Assembly: GCA_018242295.1 (NCBI GenBank)
Contig: JAFECE010000007.1
Span: forward strand, 62,001-126,000
DNA length: 64,000 nucleotides
Reading direction: 5' to 3'
Origin: Pseudomonadota bacterium
GTDB taxonomy: Bacteria > Pseudomonadota > Alphaproteobacteria > Rhizobiales > Hyphomicrobiaceae
Below are positions 55,752 to 64,000 of this stretch, one piece after another; within the stretch, counting starts at the first letter, position 1; each line of letters begins with the position of its first letter. The translations under genes were made by a program, and so were the position numbers. The notes beneath the pieces were generated by a model that made no database searches, was not told the origin of the DNA, and saw only the letters and a program-made list of their open reading frames with translations.

Positions 55752-56990
55752 ATGCTGGCACCCGCACAGGCTGATGCGCAGGCAAAAGAGAATTCGCGAT
55801 GGGCGATGCTCGGAATTTTGAGCTTGGCGATCGTCCTCTCGATGACAACCTGGTTTTCGGCAACCGCAATCCTCTCCGAACTTCGCGAAGTTTGGTCCCT
55901 AGATGGTGCTTCAATTGCGTGGCTGACGAATGCCGTGCAAATCGGCTTCGTCGTCGGCGCTCTTGGTGCCAGCATCTTCAACCTGCCCGACATCATTGCA
56001 CCGCGGACGCTGATGTCGGTGTCCGCTGTCCTCGCTGCGGCAGCGAACGTCGGCCTCCTCATCGCTCCCAACGCCGAGACAGCGATGTTTTTGCGTTTCG
56101 TCACCGGCCTCGCGCTTGCTGGCGTCTATCCGCCGGCTCTGAAGCTCATTTCCACGTGGTTCGTTCAAGGACGCGGTCTAGCCCTCGGCTGCGTGATCGC
56201 CGCTCTGACGTTGGGTTCGGCATTTCCGCATTTACTGCGAGCGCTGACATCGAATCTCAATTGGAAGCTTGTCGTTTGCTCGACATCGGCCATGACGGTC
56301 ATCGGTGCGGCATTGATGGCGCGTTTCGCGGTGGAAGGACCATATCCGTTCTCTCGGACGACTTTCGATCTTCGGAAGATCGGTCAGGTGTTGCGCGATA
56401 AGCCCGTCATGTTGGCGAACATCGGATACTTCGGTCACATGTGGGAACTTTACGCGATGTGGGGTTGGTTTCTCGCCTTCACTCAAGCGAGCTGGGAAGC
56501 ACGCGGACTCATTTCACCCAGCGCATCCCTAATTACGTTTGCCGTCATCGCTTCCGGCACCGTTGGCTGCATACTCGGTGGATTGATGGCCGACTCCATT
56601 GGCCGAACCGCAACGACGTCAATCATGATGGCGCTCTCCGGCCTTTGCTGCATCCTAATCGGATTCACGTTCGACGCTCCCCTTTGGGTATTCCTGCTTA
56701 TTTCGATCCTTTGGGGTATCACCGTCATTGGCGACTCGGCGCAATTCGCGGCCGCCGTCACCGAAGTCGGGAATTCGGCATTCATCGGAACCGCGTTGGC
56801 GCTTCAGCTGGGATTAGGATTTGCACTGACGGTCGTCGCCATTCGCGTGATGCCCGTTCTCGCTGACTATCTTGGCGGCTGGCAATGGGCTTTCGTTGCC
56901 CTCGTTCCCGGTCCCATCATCGGAACCATAGCTATGCTAGCCCTGCGACGTCTCCCGGAGTCCGTCAAAATCGGTCAAGGGCGGCGATAG
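55752..56990 (+). CDS. MFS transporter
   Basis: 412 aa, about 12 helices. It has WLTNAVQIGFVVGALGAS in TM2, RFVTGLALAGVYPPALKLISTWF in TM4 and LMADSIGRTATTS between TM8 and TM9. It resembles CynX/nitrate-type or organic anion MFS carriers; the substrate is unknown. Co-transcribed with the MaoC-like gene. Its 3' end overlaps the convergent EamA gene by 26 bp. Confidence 0.87.
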   Translation: MLAPAQADAQAKENSRWAMLGILSLAIVLSMTTWFSATAILSELREVWSLDGASIAWLTNAVQIGFVVGALGASIFNLPDIIAPRTLMSVSAVLAAAANVGLLIAPNAETAMFLRFVTGLALAGVYPPALKLISTWFVQGRGLALGCVIAALTLGSAFPHLLRALTSNLNWKLVVCSTSAMTVIGAALMARFAVEGPYPFSRTTFDLRKIGQVLRDKPVMLANIGYFGHMWELYAMWGWFLAFTQASWEARGLISPSASLITFAVIASGTVGCILGGLMADSIGRTATTSIMMALSGLCCILIGFTFDAPLWVFLLISILWGITVIGDSAQFAAAVTEVGNSAFIGTALALQLGLGFALTVVAIRVMPVLADYLGGWQWAFVALVPGPIIGTIAMLALRRLPESVKIGQGRR

Positions 56991-58032
56991 GTTTTCGCGG
57001 CGGGGCTAGGTCGGATTGAACTGGCTGCTTCTGCTCCACAATGAGCGAGCGCTGATCATTGCTCGCTCTAGCCGCAACTCGATATCTTAGCACTATCGTT
57101 GCCGCAACGGATCCCAACAAGAAGACAATGCCAATTCCGATCGGCAACGAACTTTGAGAAAATCGTCCGTAGTGCCATCCCAGACCGAACACTAAAGGCA
57201 GCAAGAGCACCACGCTTTGTCCGCTCAGCGCGGGGGGAAGATAGGTCTGCGCTGTGTTCCACGCATACAGGGAAAGAAGAGAAGCCCCGACAGCCAGAAA
57301 GAATCCCCAGCCCGCCAATGCAAGCGTCGCGGCACCCACGGGATGCGTGAACAAACCAAACTCATTTGCAACCGGAGAAAACGGCAGCACCACAATGAGA
57401 AGAGGCAGCGCCCCTGCCCCCGCAATCAACGTTAGCAGTGTCCAGTCCTCGGTCGGTATCGCGGAGTGCCTGAGCAGGGCACGTTTGTTCAACACCTGAT
57501 AGCTGCTCCACATCGCCAGCGCGATAAACGCCGACGCGAGTCCCAAATTGCCCCGCAAATCCCGCAGCGAAAACTGACCCGCTTGAATTTGCGCTCCCAC
57601 GATGATCACAACACCGACGATCGCCAGCAAGACCGGCCATACGATCGATCGCCACGGAAACTCTTTGTAGATGAGATTGTTCGCAACCATCGTCACGATC
57701 GCGATCATCCCGATGACTGAAACTGTGATGACTTCCGATGTGTATTTGATCGCGGTTGCAAGGAAGAAGAAATAACCTGTAAATCCAAGAAATCCCAGCA
57801 AGCCGGCACTAAGCCAATCTTGGTAGCACCGATTGACGAGAAGTCTCCTTGCATTGCCGCTGAGCACCGCAACCAACAGGGCGAGCGCGGTTGAAAATAA
57901 GAAACGCACAATCGCCAAATCTGCGGTTCCGTACGGCGCGATGAAGTCCGTGTGGATGTAGAGCGTTGACCAGAGCGTGCACGCGGCGAGCGCGAAGACC
58001 AACCCCTTAGTCACTTTGCGAGCGTTCGACAT
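56965..58032 (-). CDS. DMT superfamily (EamA) transporter
   Basis: 355 aa with ten helices in two EamA halves (residues about 10-145 and 160-300). Signs are TLWSTLYIHTDFIAPYGTADLAIVRFLFSTALALL and YQVLNKRALL. Start ATG at 58032 with AAGG upstream. Family members export amino acids, metabolites or drugs. An operator-like site 93 bp upstream suggests that it belongs to the TetR regulon. Its end overlaps the MFS gene. Confidence 0.87.
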   Translation of the reverse strand: MSNARKVTKGLVFALAACTLWSTLYIHTDFIAPYGTADLAIVRFLFSTALALLVAVLSGNARRLLVNRCYQDWLSAGLLGFLGFTGYFFFLATAIKYTSEVITVSVIGMIAIVTMVANNLIYKEFPWRSIVWPVLLAIVGVVIIVGAQIQAGQFSLRDLRGNLGLASAFIALAMWSSYQVLNKRALLRHSAIPTEDWTLLTLIAGAGALPLLIVVLPFSPVANEFGLFTHPVGAATLALAGWGFFLAVGASLLSLYAWNTAQTYLPPALSGQSVVLLLPLVFGLGWHYGRFSQSSLPIGIGIVFLLGSVAATIVLRYRVAARASNDQRSLIVEQKQPVQSDLAPPRKPIAALDRF

Positions 58033-58124
58033 TTCTTACCTTATGCGGACGTTGTGCGCAGCATTGCGCATAGCGGGACTCAGAGTTGCCAATTCCGCTT
58101 GCTTCCTGGAAGCGGTCGTATAAA

Positions 58125-58142
58125 GTATGGACCGGTCGATAC
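58125..58142. promoter_or_regulatory. TetR-type operator G (EamA/membrane-protein promoter region)
   Basis: GTATGGACCGGTCGATAC, a nearly perfect palindrome around ACCGGT with GTAT/ATAC ends. It lies between the divergent EamA gene and the polytopic membrane protein at 58367, so it could control either or both. Confidence 0.65.
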
Positions 58143-58366
58143 AAAGATTCCTCATTAGAACGACGACCAGGAAACGCAAATGAACGCACCGTCGCCGCGC
58201 ACCGTCCCCAGCTAACAGGGGAAAAGCTGCCAAGTTGATCTGGGACATGTCAGTCGTGAGACGTTGCGTCGAGCGGCGGACTTCTCGCGCCCGGATTCCG
58301 CTTGGCTAAGTCGGCACAGCTTTGAATGGCGCTAGGCACGAAAAAAAAATAACACGGAGGATGTGC

Positions 58367-59434
58367 ATGACTGCAACAATATCTCAATCCGTTGCGCCCT
58401 TACGAGTCAGTGAAGCCGTACGAGGCTTCCTGTGGATCTACGGCCTATCTATCGTTTCGTGCTTTCTAGTCAATCATTGGGTGATCGCCAATCCCATCGG
58501 ACCGTGGACTGGCGAGGATATCGAGAAGTCATTCTGGCTCGACAATGTCAGCTGGCAGATCTTTTCAGCATGGTGGGCCTGCTTCTTTGTGGTTTGCAGT
58601 TTTTGGCCCTTCAACTTCATAGAAAACAAGAACATCCGAGGAACCACCGTTGTCATCGCTTCCTGGATTCTGGGTTGGTGGAGTGCCAAGCTCATTTTCC
58701 TGATCGGTCCCGGGGCGGACGGCATTTTTCCTCTCGTGGGAACGACGTGGTTCCTTCTTGCCTTCTTCTGCTTCGCAGGCGGTAACTTTCTTGTTTCGAA
58801 ATTCCCGCCACATCGGCAAGTCTACATCTATCTCCTTCTATTCACTGGCCTCACCTTCCTGATCACACATTCGGCAGTGAAGTGGGTTCCCGCGTGGTGG
58901 TTTCCATTCTTGCTCGTGGGACTTTCGACTGGAACCCTCACGTTTCTCACCAGAGGCTTGGGTCAACCTGCGCGCGCGATCGTAATCATGGCGATCCTCT
59001 TCGCGGCCGCATGCCTGTGCTTCCAGATTTCCGCTCTCGCTGGTTTCTGGGATTTCAGCAAGTCGCCGATATCGTCTTTCTGGACCATGGGTCATTTCAC
59101 CGACGATAGCTTCTGGCTTCTCTGCTTCATGACCGCAACATCGATAAACTATGCGATGCCGATCATCACTCACAATTGGCCATTCACGATGATCTCCATG
59201 CCCTTGGGAGGTCTGCTTGCCTGTTTGACGTACCTCGTCCTCGACGTGATCGTCGCCGGTTTGCTCGTCAAGTTGGTCGGACCCGTGTTCTCGAGCATGC
59301 AGGAGCTGCTGACCTATGCCTACATGGGCGTGAACTGGTCGCTGGTCATTCCATTGGTCTTCGGGATTGGGCTTCAACAGCCATACCTCTGGAAGGGACA
59401 AAAGACGCCCGGCGAATGGGATGATGTTGCTTGA
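58367..59434 (+). CDS. Polytopic membrane protein of unknown function
   Basis: 355 aa from the ATG at 58367, with GGAGG 6 nt upstream. About nine or ten helices, very rich in Trp and Phe (WLDNVSWQIFSAWWACFFVVCSFWPF, SAVKWVPAWWFPFLLVG). His and Asp in WTMGHFTDDSFW and ITHNWPF are possible functional residues. It is not an MFS, DMT or ABC protein and I cannot place it. Neighbours and operator G suggest a link to methylated-sulfide metabolism: uptake, sensing or a membrane enzyme. A strong terminator follows. Confidence 0.75.
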   Translation: MTATISQSVAPLRVSEAVRGFLWIYGLSIVSCFLVNHWVIANPIGPWTGEDIEKSFWLDNVSWQIFSAWWACFFVVCSFWPFNFIENKNIRGTTVVIASWILGWWSAKLIFLIGPGADGIFPLVGTTWFLLAFFCFAGGNFLVSKFPPHRQVYIYLLLFTGLTFLITHSAVKWVPAWWFPFLLVGLSTGTLTFLTRGLGQPARAIVIMAILFAAACLCFQISALAGFWDFSKSPISSFWTMGHFTDDSFWLLCFMTATSINYAMPIITHNWPFTMISMPLGGLLACLTYLVLDVIVAGLLVKLVGPVFSSMQELLTYAYMGVNWSLVIPLVFGIGLQQPYLWKGQKTPGEWDDVA

Positions 59435-59460
59435 GTTGTCCTCCATCTCAAGCCTTTGAG

Positions 59461-59498
59461 GGTGCCCGGCGGTGTTTCGCCGTCGGGCACCTCTTTTT
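59461..59498 (+). terminator. Rho-independent terminator
   Basis: GGTGCCCG (59461-59468) pairs with CGGGCACC (59484-59491), with further inner pairing GCGG/CCGT and a T loop, followed by TCTTTTT. Ends the transcript of the polytopic membrane protein. Confidence 0.9.
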
Positions 59499-59534
59499 AA
59501 CGCGCCATCGGCGCCCAAAGTTAGGAGAAAGCCT

Positions 59535-59843
59535 ATGAGCAAATATGCGCTGTACGTTCCGCTGGAAGCGCAGCCAGGAAAGGAAAAGCAGCTCGCTGAG
59601 TTTCTTCGGTCCGCGCTTCCCATCGTCAACGATGAAATCGGCACGATCTCTTGGTTTGCCGTCCAAGAAGGTCCCACGCGCTTCGCGATATTCGACACTT
59701 TTGATGATGAGGATGGCCGGCGTGCGCATCTCGAAGGCAAGGTGGCTGCCGCGTTGATGGAAAAAGTGAAAGCGGGCGATCTGCTAGCGAGCGCACCCGA
59801 AATTGTCACGCTGGACGTTCTCGCCGACAAGCTTCCTGGCTAG
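59535..59843 (+). CDS. Antibiotic-biosynthesis-monooxygenase (ABM) fold protein
   Basis: 102 aa from the ATG at 59535, with AGGAGA upstream. Dimeric alpha-beta barrel pattern: KYALYVPLEAQPGKEKQLAEFLRSAL, then EIGTISWFAVQEGPTRFAIFDTFDDEDGRRAHLEGKVAAAL. Members include quinol monooxygenases and haem-degrading enzymes. The exact activity is unknown. Confidence 0.85.
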   Translation: MSKYALYVPLEAQPGKEKQLAEFLRSALPIVNDEIGTISWFAVQEGPTRFAIFDTFDDEDGRRAHLEGKVAAALMEKVKAGDLLASAPEIVTLDVLADKLPG

Positions 59844-60095
59844 CTGCGACGCCTTTCTGGCACATGCGCTAAACCGTCATGTGACGCGACCACCTGTCGG
59901 TCGCGTGCGTCACAGAACGCTGCGCCCCAGATTCCGCCACCGAGTCGGCGGAGTGTTTCGCGCAGCTTCATCGCGCTCATCGTTGTGGCAAATACCACCG
60001 CGCTGACTCCGACTTCGCGACATCATGGTTTGAGCGGGCTTGCTTCAAGACACAAGAAGCAACGCGCCAGACTAAGCGGAAAGGAGAAACGAGTC

Positions 60096-60482
60096 ATGAT
60101 GTCGATTGCGAAAACGGCGCTAGCACTCGCGATAGGGCTAGTTACAGCGCATATGGCCGAAGCCGCCCGAGCTAACGATCCCACTGCCGCGCGAGAGCTG
60201 AAACCGAATCAGAGCGTGGCATTCCGGATCGAAGCCACGGCCACTTTAAGCTATTTCACGAACGAGGGCCGGACCTGCAAGGCGATCATGTGGGTCGCCG
60301 CGGCACCGACGTGGAAAGAAAAGGTCGCAACCTTCGCGACAACGAAGTACGAGGCCGATATCCCAGTTGGAAAATTCGCCATAATCACGCCGGCACCCCG
60401 CAAAGCATTTGCGTTCGAGTGTCGATCGGAAGCGCAGGTCATGACGATCCGCCCACTCATGCTCGAGAGCCTCGAGCGATGA
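60096..60482 (+). CDS. Small secreted protein, paralogue of the one at 61659-62045
   Basis: 128 aa from the ATG at 60096, with AGGAGA upstream. Signal peptide (MMSIAKTALALAIGLVTAHMAEAARA). The mature chain has LKPNQSVAFRIE, TLSYFTNEGRTCKAIMWV and a second Cys in FAFECRSEAQ, so a disulfide is likely. The same plan occurs in the product of 61659-62045. No family recognised. Confidence 0.65.
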   Translation: MMSIAKTALALAIGLVTAHMAEAARANDPTAARELKPNQSVAFRIEATATLSYFTNEGRTCKAIMWVAAAPTWKEKVATFATTKYEADIPVGKFAIITPAPRKAFAFECRSEAQVMTIRPLMLESLER

Positions 60483-60497
60483 TCAAAGATGTCAATC

Positions 60498-60537
60498 TCC
60501 TTGCCACCTGAGGGCGTGAACGCCTCCAGGCGGCAAG
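60498..60537. terminator. Long imperfect hairpin between convergent genes
   Basis: CTTGCC-CCTG-GGGCGT and ACGCC-CCAGG-GGCAAG pair across a short loop with single-base bulges. It stands between the convergent secreted-protein and metallo-beta-lactamase genes, so it probably serves as a two-way terminator, although no long T-run is seen. Confidence 0.5.
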
Positions 60538-60611
60538 AGAGGATGATGTTCATTTGTTGCCTAGGCTTTGCTGCAAGTGTCGCCGATCGCCAATCGATCC
60601 ATCGCCAGCCT

Positions 60612-61475
60612 TCACCCAAGTTCGATCACCTCTCCTTCCGCAGCCGCGAAGATGTCTTTGACGGTGCTACCCTGAGGTTCGGAGAGCCGTTGTTGTCCGA
60701 CCAATCTCACGAGCTCTGCATCCGTTCTGAGGGGATCGTGGTGCGTCAAAGCCAGGCGCGTCACATGCGCTGTTCTCGCTACGGCGGCCGCATACGGGAG
60801 AGGGCTGTGTCCCCAGCCGATCCGACAATCGTATTCATCGGCGGTGAACTGGCCGTCGTGAATAAGCAGGTCGGCATCCTTTGCGAACTCCGCGTGTGCC
60901 AGATCTTTCCCAGTCAACGGCTCGTTGCCGCCGGCAAGCCCCGCCGCGTAGGGCTCGTGATCGGAGGCGTAGACCAAAGCGGCGCCGTCCGCCTCCAGCC
61001 GGAAGCCAAGAGTCAGCGCCGTATGGTTCAGATATTGGGTTCGGATGCGCACATCGGCAATTTCGAATTCGCCTTCGACGAGTTCTGTAAACGTGATGCG
61101 GGCGCGCATCTGGTCAAGCCGGACGGGGAAATACGCATACTGCATCTGGCCTGCGAGCGTCTCTTCGATGGTCGATCCGAAACCCTTTGGTGCGAAAATA
61201 TGCCAGTGGCTATCCGCCATGAAGAAGGGAGCAAAAAAGGGAATGCCCTGAATATGATCCCAGTGCGTATGACTGATCAACAGGTGGCCATTCCTCGGCT
61301 TCCCCACTTTAACGATCTCTTGACCTAGGGCATGAAGGCCGGTCCCGCCGTCAATTACGATAAGAGTGCCAGCCGCGGTGCCGACTTCTACGCAAGATGT
61401 GTTGCCGCCAAAACGCAAAGTGTCGGGACCGGGTTTGGGAAGAGATCCCCGGGTACCCCAGAATCGCACATGCAT
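60612..61475 (-). CDS. MBL-fold metallo-hydrolase
   Basis: 287 aa, ATG at 61475 with GAGG 7 nt upstream. Begins MHVRFWGTRGSLPKPG and has the metal site SHTHWDHIQG (HxHxDH), an Asp in YASDHEP and a C-terminal His in LTHHDPLRTD. This is the RNase Z/PqqB-like branch of the metallo-beta-lactamase fold, typical of phosphodiesterases or hydrolases. Substrate unknown. Confidence 0.88.
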   Translation of the reverse strand: MHVRFWGTRGSLPKPGPDTLRFGGNTSCVEVGTAAGTLIVIDGGTGLHALGQEIVKVGKPRNGHLLISHTHWDHIQGIPFFAPFFMADSHWHIFAPKGFGSTIEETLAGQMQYAYFPVRLDQMRARITFTELVEGEFEIADVRIRTQYLNHTALTLGFRLEADGAALVYASDHEPYAAGLAGGNEPLTGKDLAHAEFAKDADLLIHDGQFTADEYDCRIGWGHSPLPYAAAVARTAHVTRLALTHHDPLRTDAELVRLVGQQRLSEPQGSTVKDIFAAAEGEVIELG

Positions 61476-61658
61476 GTCCGAACCTCATGTCATTTGCCTA
61501 AAACGCGACCGACCGGCGAGAGGCATTTGCGTTCCTCTTCACGCCGATCGCTCGAGCAAAATGACTAAGCGGATCGCACCGACACGCGCTGTGATTTTTC
61601 TCACAGCTTCAACTCAGTCCCGAACTCACGAGTACAAGGCGGGGCACGGCGGGCCGCT

Positions 61659-62045
61659 CTACCGGCTTCCGGCGGCTGCAAATCTGCTCAACCGGCTGAC
61701 GGTCAGCGCTTCGGCCCTCTGAGTGCATCCGAATTCAAAACCATGGCCATCATCGCTGTTGTATTGTTTGGTCTCAGATGGGGGAATGATGAACTCGATG
61801 CGTGTCGCCTCGAATTCATCTCGAGCAGCATCCGCGCTCGCCGTCAGGGTTAAAACTAACCTGCAGTCGCCGTTCTCATTGGTGTAATAACCGACGCCCC
61901 GCTTTTGTCCGACATCGATCATCAGGGCCTGCAAAGGCTTGAGGCCCAAGCTGTTTGCGCCGTCGGCGAAAGTAGCTTGTGAGTATCCGGTAAGGGTGAC
62001 GAGTGAGAACGCTGCGGCGCAAAACTTGTGATTGACGATATTCAT
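61659..62045 (-). CDS. Small secreted protein, paralogue of the one at 60096-60482
   Basis: 128 aa, ATG at 62045 with GGAGA 6 nt upstream. Signal peptide to about residue 27 (ATFA). The mature chain LKPLQALMIDV, VGYYTNENGDCRLVLTLTA and GFEFGCTQRAE repeats the plan of the other paralogue: YxTNE-x-x-x-C and a late Cys after FEF/FAF. Function unknown. Confidence 0.65.
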   Translation of the reverse strand: MNIVNHKFCAAAFSLVTLTGYSQATFADGANSLGLKPLQALMIDVGQKRGVGYYTNENGDCRLVLTLTASADAARDEFEATRIEFIIPPSETKQYNSDDGHGFEFGCTQRAEALTVSRLSRFAAAGSR

Positions 62046-62323
62046 TTGGGTTCTCCATCAGGTTCGGTTTCGGACACCGATCGTCGGTGTGTGACCTGAA
62101 GATGCATCGACCGCCGCGACCAAGCAGTGAGATTTGCCACAAGATGAAAGAATTTCGAAAAAGGGGATTCTGAAAGTTGACGACGGACTCCAACATTTCG
62201 CTGGCTCGACGGATCCGCCGATTGCTCGATTTACGCTTCCGGCCGTGCTAGCGTAACGCTCAAACTTGAGCGTACTGCATGCTGACGACCTGATGACTCT
62301 CCAAACGCGTGGAGGCAGTCGGA

Positions 62324-64000
62324 ATGGACGACCCAGTCAAATCAAGTGAAGAACTCCTGGAGGAGGTGGCGCGGCTTCGCGACAAGATCGCCGAACTGGA
62401 AGCACGTAGCCCGACACGACAATCCGAGAGCGAACTTAAAAGCGCACAAGAGCGCTTCGAACACCTGCTCGCATCGAGCCCTGCCATCATTTACACCACG
62501 CTTGCCTCCGGAACTTACGCCTGCACCTACGTGAGCGAAAACATCCGCTCGATTATGGGCTTCACACCCGATGAGATGACAACGGATGCAAAGTGCTGGC
62601 CGGATCAGCTTCACCCCGACGATGCGGAACGCGTCCTGAGCGAATTGGGACCATTGATCGAACAGGGAGGCGGAACGGTCGAATACCGATTTCGGCATCG
62701 GAACGGACATTACGTTTGGATCCAGGATAGCTTTAAGGTCGTCTATGATGAGACGAGCGCCTCAACCGACGCCTGGCCGAGGAACGTAACACATCCTCTT
62801 GAGCTCATCGGCGCTTGGGCTGACATCACGGAGCGCAAGGAGGCCGAGCAAGCAGCCCTGCGCGCCAACGCCCAGCTTCAGGAAACCAAGCGCTCGCTCT
62901 CACGTCTGATCGAAAGCTCGCCCGATGCAATCATTTCGACAGACAAAGCCGGCTGCATCGTCCTTTTTAATGAAGGAGCGGAAACACTTCTCGGCTATCG
63001 CACCGACGAGGTTGTGGGCAAAAGCCTTTCTCGCATTTACGGCGGCGAAGCTCGCGTCAACGACGTCTTGCGCGAAATGCGCAAGCGCGGCGGCACGGTA
63101 TCCGGATTTGATAGCGTTCTTTGGGCCAAGGACGGCACTTCAATTCCAGTGCTCATATCCGCTTCAATGCTCTTCGACGATGATGGTGAGCAGATCGGCA
63201 CAGTAGGCTTCGCGACCGATTTGAGGGAACGCAAGCGTTCGCAGGAAGAATTGCAGAACGCCTATGACGAATTGGAGAAGCGGGTTGAAGAGCGCACGAC
63301 GGAGCTGAATGAAGCGCGCGGCCGTCTCCAATACCTTCTCACCGTGACTCCGGGGATCATGTACACAAATCACGCGACGGACGGCTACCGATGCAGTTTC
63401 GTCAGTCGCAACATCGATCCCATCATGGGCTTCTCGGAGTGGGAAATGCTCGAGGATCCGGAATTCTGGTTGAAGCGCGTCCATCCGGAGGACACTGACC
63501 GAGTTTTTCAAGAAATGGGACCGCTTGTCGAGCAAGGCGGTGGCTCAATCGAATATCGCTTTAGGCACCGCGATGGCAACTACGTGTGGATCCAAGACAC
63601 GTTCAAGGTCGTCGAGGACGACACCGGAAAACCCCTCGAGATCGTGGGGTCGTGGGCCGACATTACCCATCGCAAGCAGGTTGAACAGGCGCTCGGCGAA
63701 CGTATGGCGTTGATGAATGACCTGCAGAACCTCGTGGCGGCAAGTCCCGCAGTCATTTACACGACGAAGGCCTCCGGAAATTTCTCCTGTACCTTCGTCA
63801 GCGAGAACCTGAAAACGACCATGGGTTATGCGCCATGGGAAATGCGTGAAGACTCGAAATTCTGGCTGAAACGGCTTCATCCCGACGACGCCGGCCGCGT
63901 ATTCGAAGAGCTGTCGAAGCTTATAGAACAAGGTGGAGGCGCTATCGAATATCGCTTCCGGCACCGGCGCGGTCACTACATCTGGATTCAAGACACGTTC
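62324..64000 (+). CDS. Multi-PAS sensor protein, partial (C-terminal part beyond the window)
   Basis: 559 codons without a stop, from the ATG at 62324 with GGAGGC 8 nt upstream. A coiled N-terminus (residues 8-40) precedes four PAS/PAC units. Units 1, 3 and 4 are close copies (YTT-ASG, SENI, MGF, LHPDD, IEQGGG, EYRFRHR, WIQD) at about residues 42-170, 335-455 and 470 onward. Unit 2 (about 195-310) is a different PAS (SPDAIISTDKAGCIVLFN). A coiled coil (EELQNAYDELEKRVEERTTELNEARG) lies before unit 3. Output domain is unknown; a histidine kinase or GGDEF domain is usual. Confidence 0.88.
   Translation, partial: MDDPVKSSEELLEEVARLRDKIAELEARSPTRQSESELKSAQERFEHLLASSPAIIYTTLASGTYACTYVSENIRSIMGFTPDEMTTDAKCWPDQLHPDDAERVLSELGPLIEQGGGTVEYRFRHRNGHYVWIQDSFKVVYDETSASTDAWPRNVTHPLELIGAWADITERKEAEQAALRANAQLQETKRSLSRLIESSPDAIISTDKAGCIVLFNEGAETLLGYRTDEVVGKSLSRIYGGEARVNDVLREMRKRGGTVSGFDSVLWAKDGTSIPVLISASMLFDDDGEQIGTVGFATDLRERKRSQEELQNAYDELEKRVEERTTELNEARGRLQYLLTVTPGIMYTNHATDGYRCSFVSRNIDPIMGFSEWEMLEDPEFWLKRVHPEDTDRVFQEMGPLVEQGGGSIEYRFRHRDGNYVWIQDTFKVVEDDTGKPLEIVGSWADITHRKQVEQALGERMALMNDLQNLVAASPAVIYTTKASGNFSCTFVSENLKTTMGYAPWEMREDSKFWLKRLHPDDAGRVFEELSKLIEQGGGAIEYRFRHRRGHYIWIQDTF

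Overview
The window looks like a chromosome segment of a methylotrophic alphaproteobacterium, most probably Hyphomicrobium or a close relative. The reasons are the paired Hyphomicrobiales-type porins, the moderately high GC content, and two gene sets for growth on methylated sulfur compounds: a methanesulfonate monooxygenase operon and a dimethylsulfide/dimethylsulfone flavin-monooxygenase region. The genus is inferred from gene content only. I recognised no rRNA, tRNA, CRISPR array, transposase or phage gene.

Layout. 1-6.6 kb: a two-component system divergent from a two-gene heavy-metal RND efflux operon (adaptor and CusA/CzcA-type pump) that continues into a DUF3240-like protein and two small envelope proteins. 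7.3-12 kb: small membrane proteins, an AI-2E-family transporter and an acetyl-CoA hydrolase/transferase-family protein. 12-16.6 kb: a membrane acyltransferase, a repeat-containing secreted protein, a LysR regulator and an unknown protein. 17-28.2 kb: the methanesulfonate island, with a YeiH-type exporter, an MFS transporter, sulfite dehydrogenase sorAB, msmABCD on the minus strand, a TauE/SafE exporter and an amidohydrolase-fold protein. 28.6-41.2 kb: general functions (GGDEF/EAL protein, ThDP decarboxylase, HAD phosphatase, slipin/NfeD pair, CBS, SDR, cytidylate-kinase-like/BON and SPW proteins) and a decayed MFS pseudogene. 41.3-59.9 kb: the methylated-sulfide island, with two porin paralogues, dmoA-like DMS monooxygenase, an FMN reductase, sfnG-like dimethylsulfone monooxygenase, ribBA, a flavin reductase, ribF, soxC, a short soxD, ribA, a TetR regulator, a MaoC-like protein, MFS and EamA transporters, an unknown polytopic membrane protein and an ABM-fold monooxygenase. 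60-64 kb: two related small secreted proteins, a metallo-beta-lactamase-fold hydrolase and the start of a multi-PAS sensor.

How the genes could work together (inference from families). DMS is cleaved by the DmoA-like enzyme to methanethiol and formaldehyde. Dimethylsulfone is cleaved by SfnG to methanesulfinate and formaldehyde. Methanesulfonate is cleaved by MsmABCD to formaldehyde and sulfite. Sulfite is oxidised by SorAB (possibly also SoxCD) or exported. FMN for the flavin-dependent enzymes is made by the local rib genes and reduced by two local flavin reductases. A near-palindromic site, consensus close to TGGACCGGTCGGTACA, occurs upstream of dmoA, porin 2, the FMN reductase/sfnG operon, the EamA transporter and the tetR gene itself, with a weaker copy before soxC. 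This points to a TetR-controlled regulon for methylated sulfides that I do not recognise from the literature.
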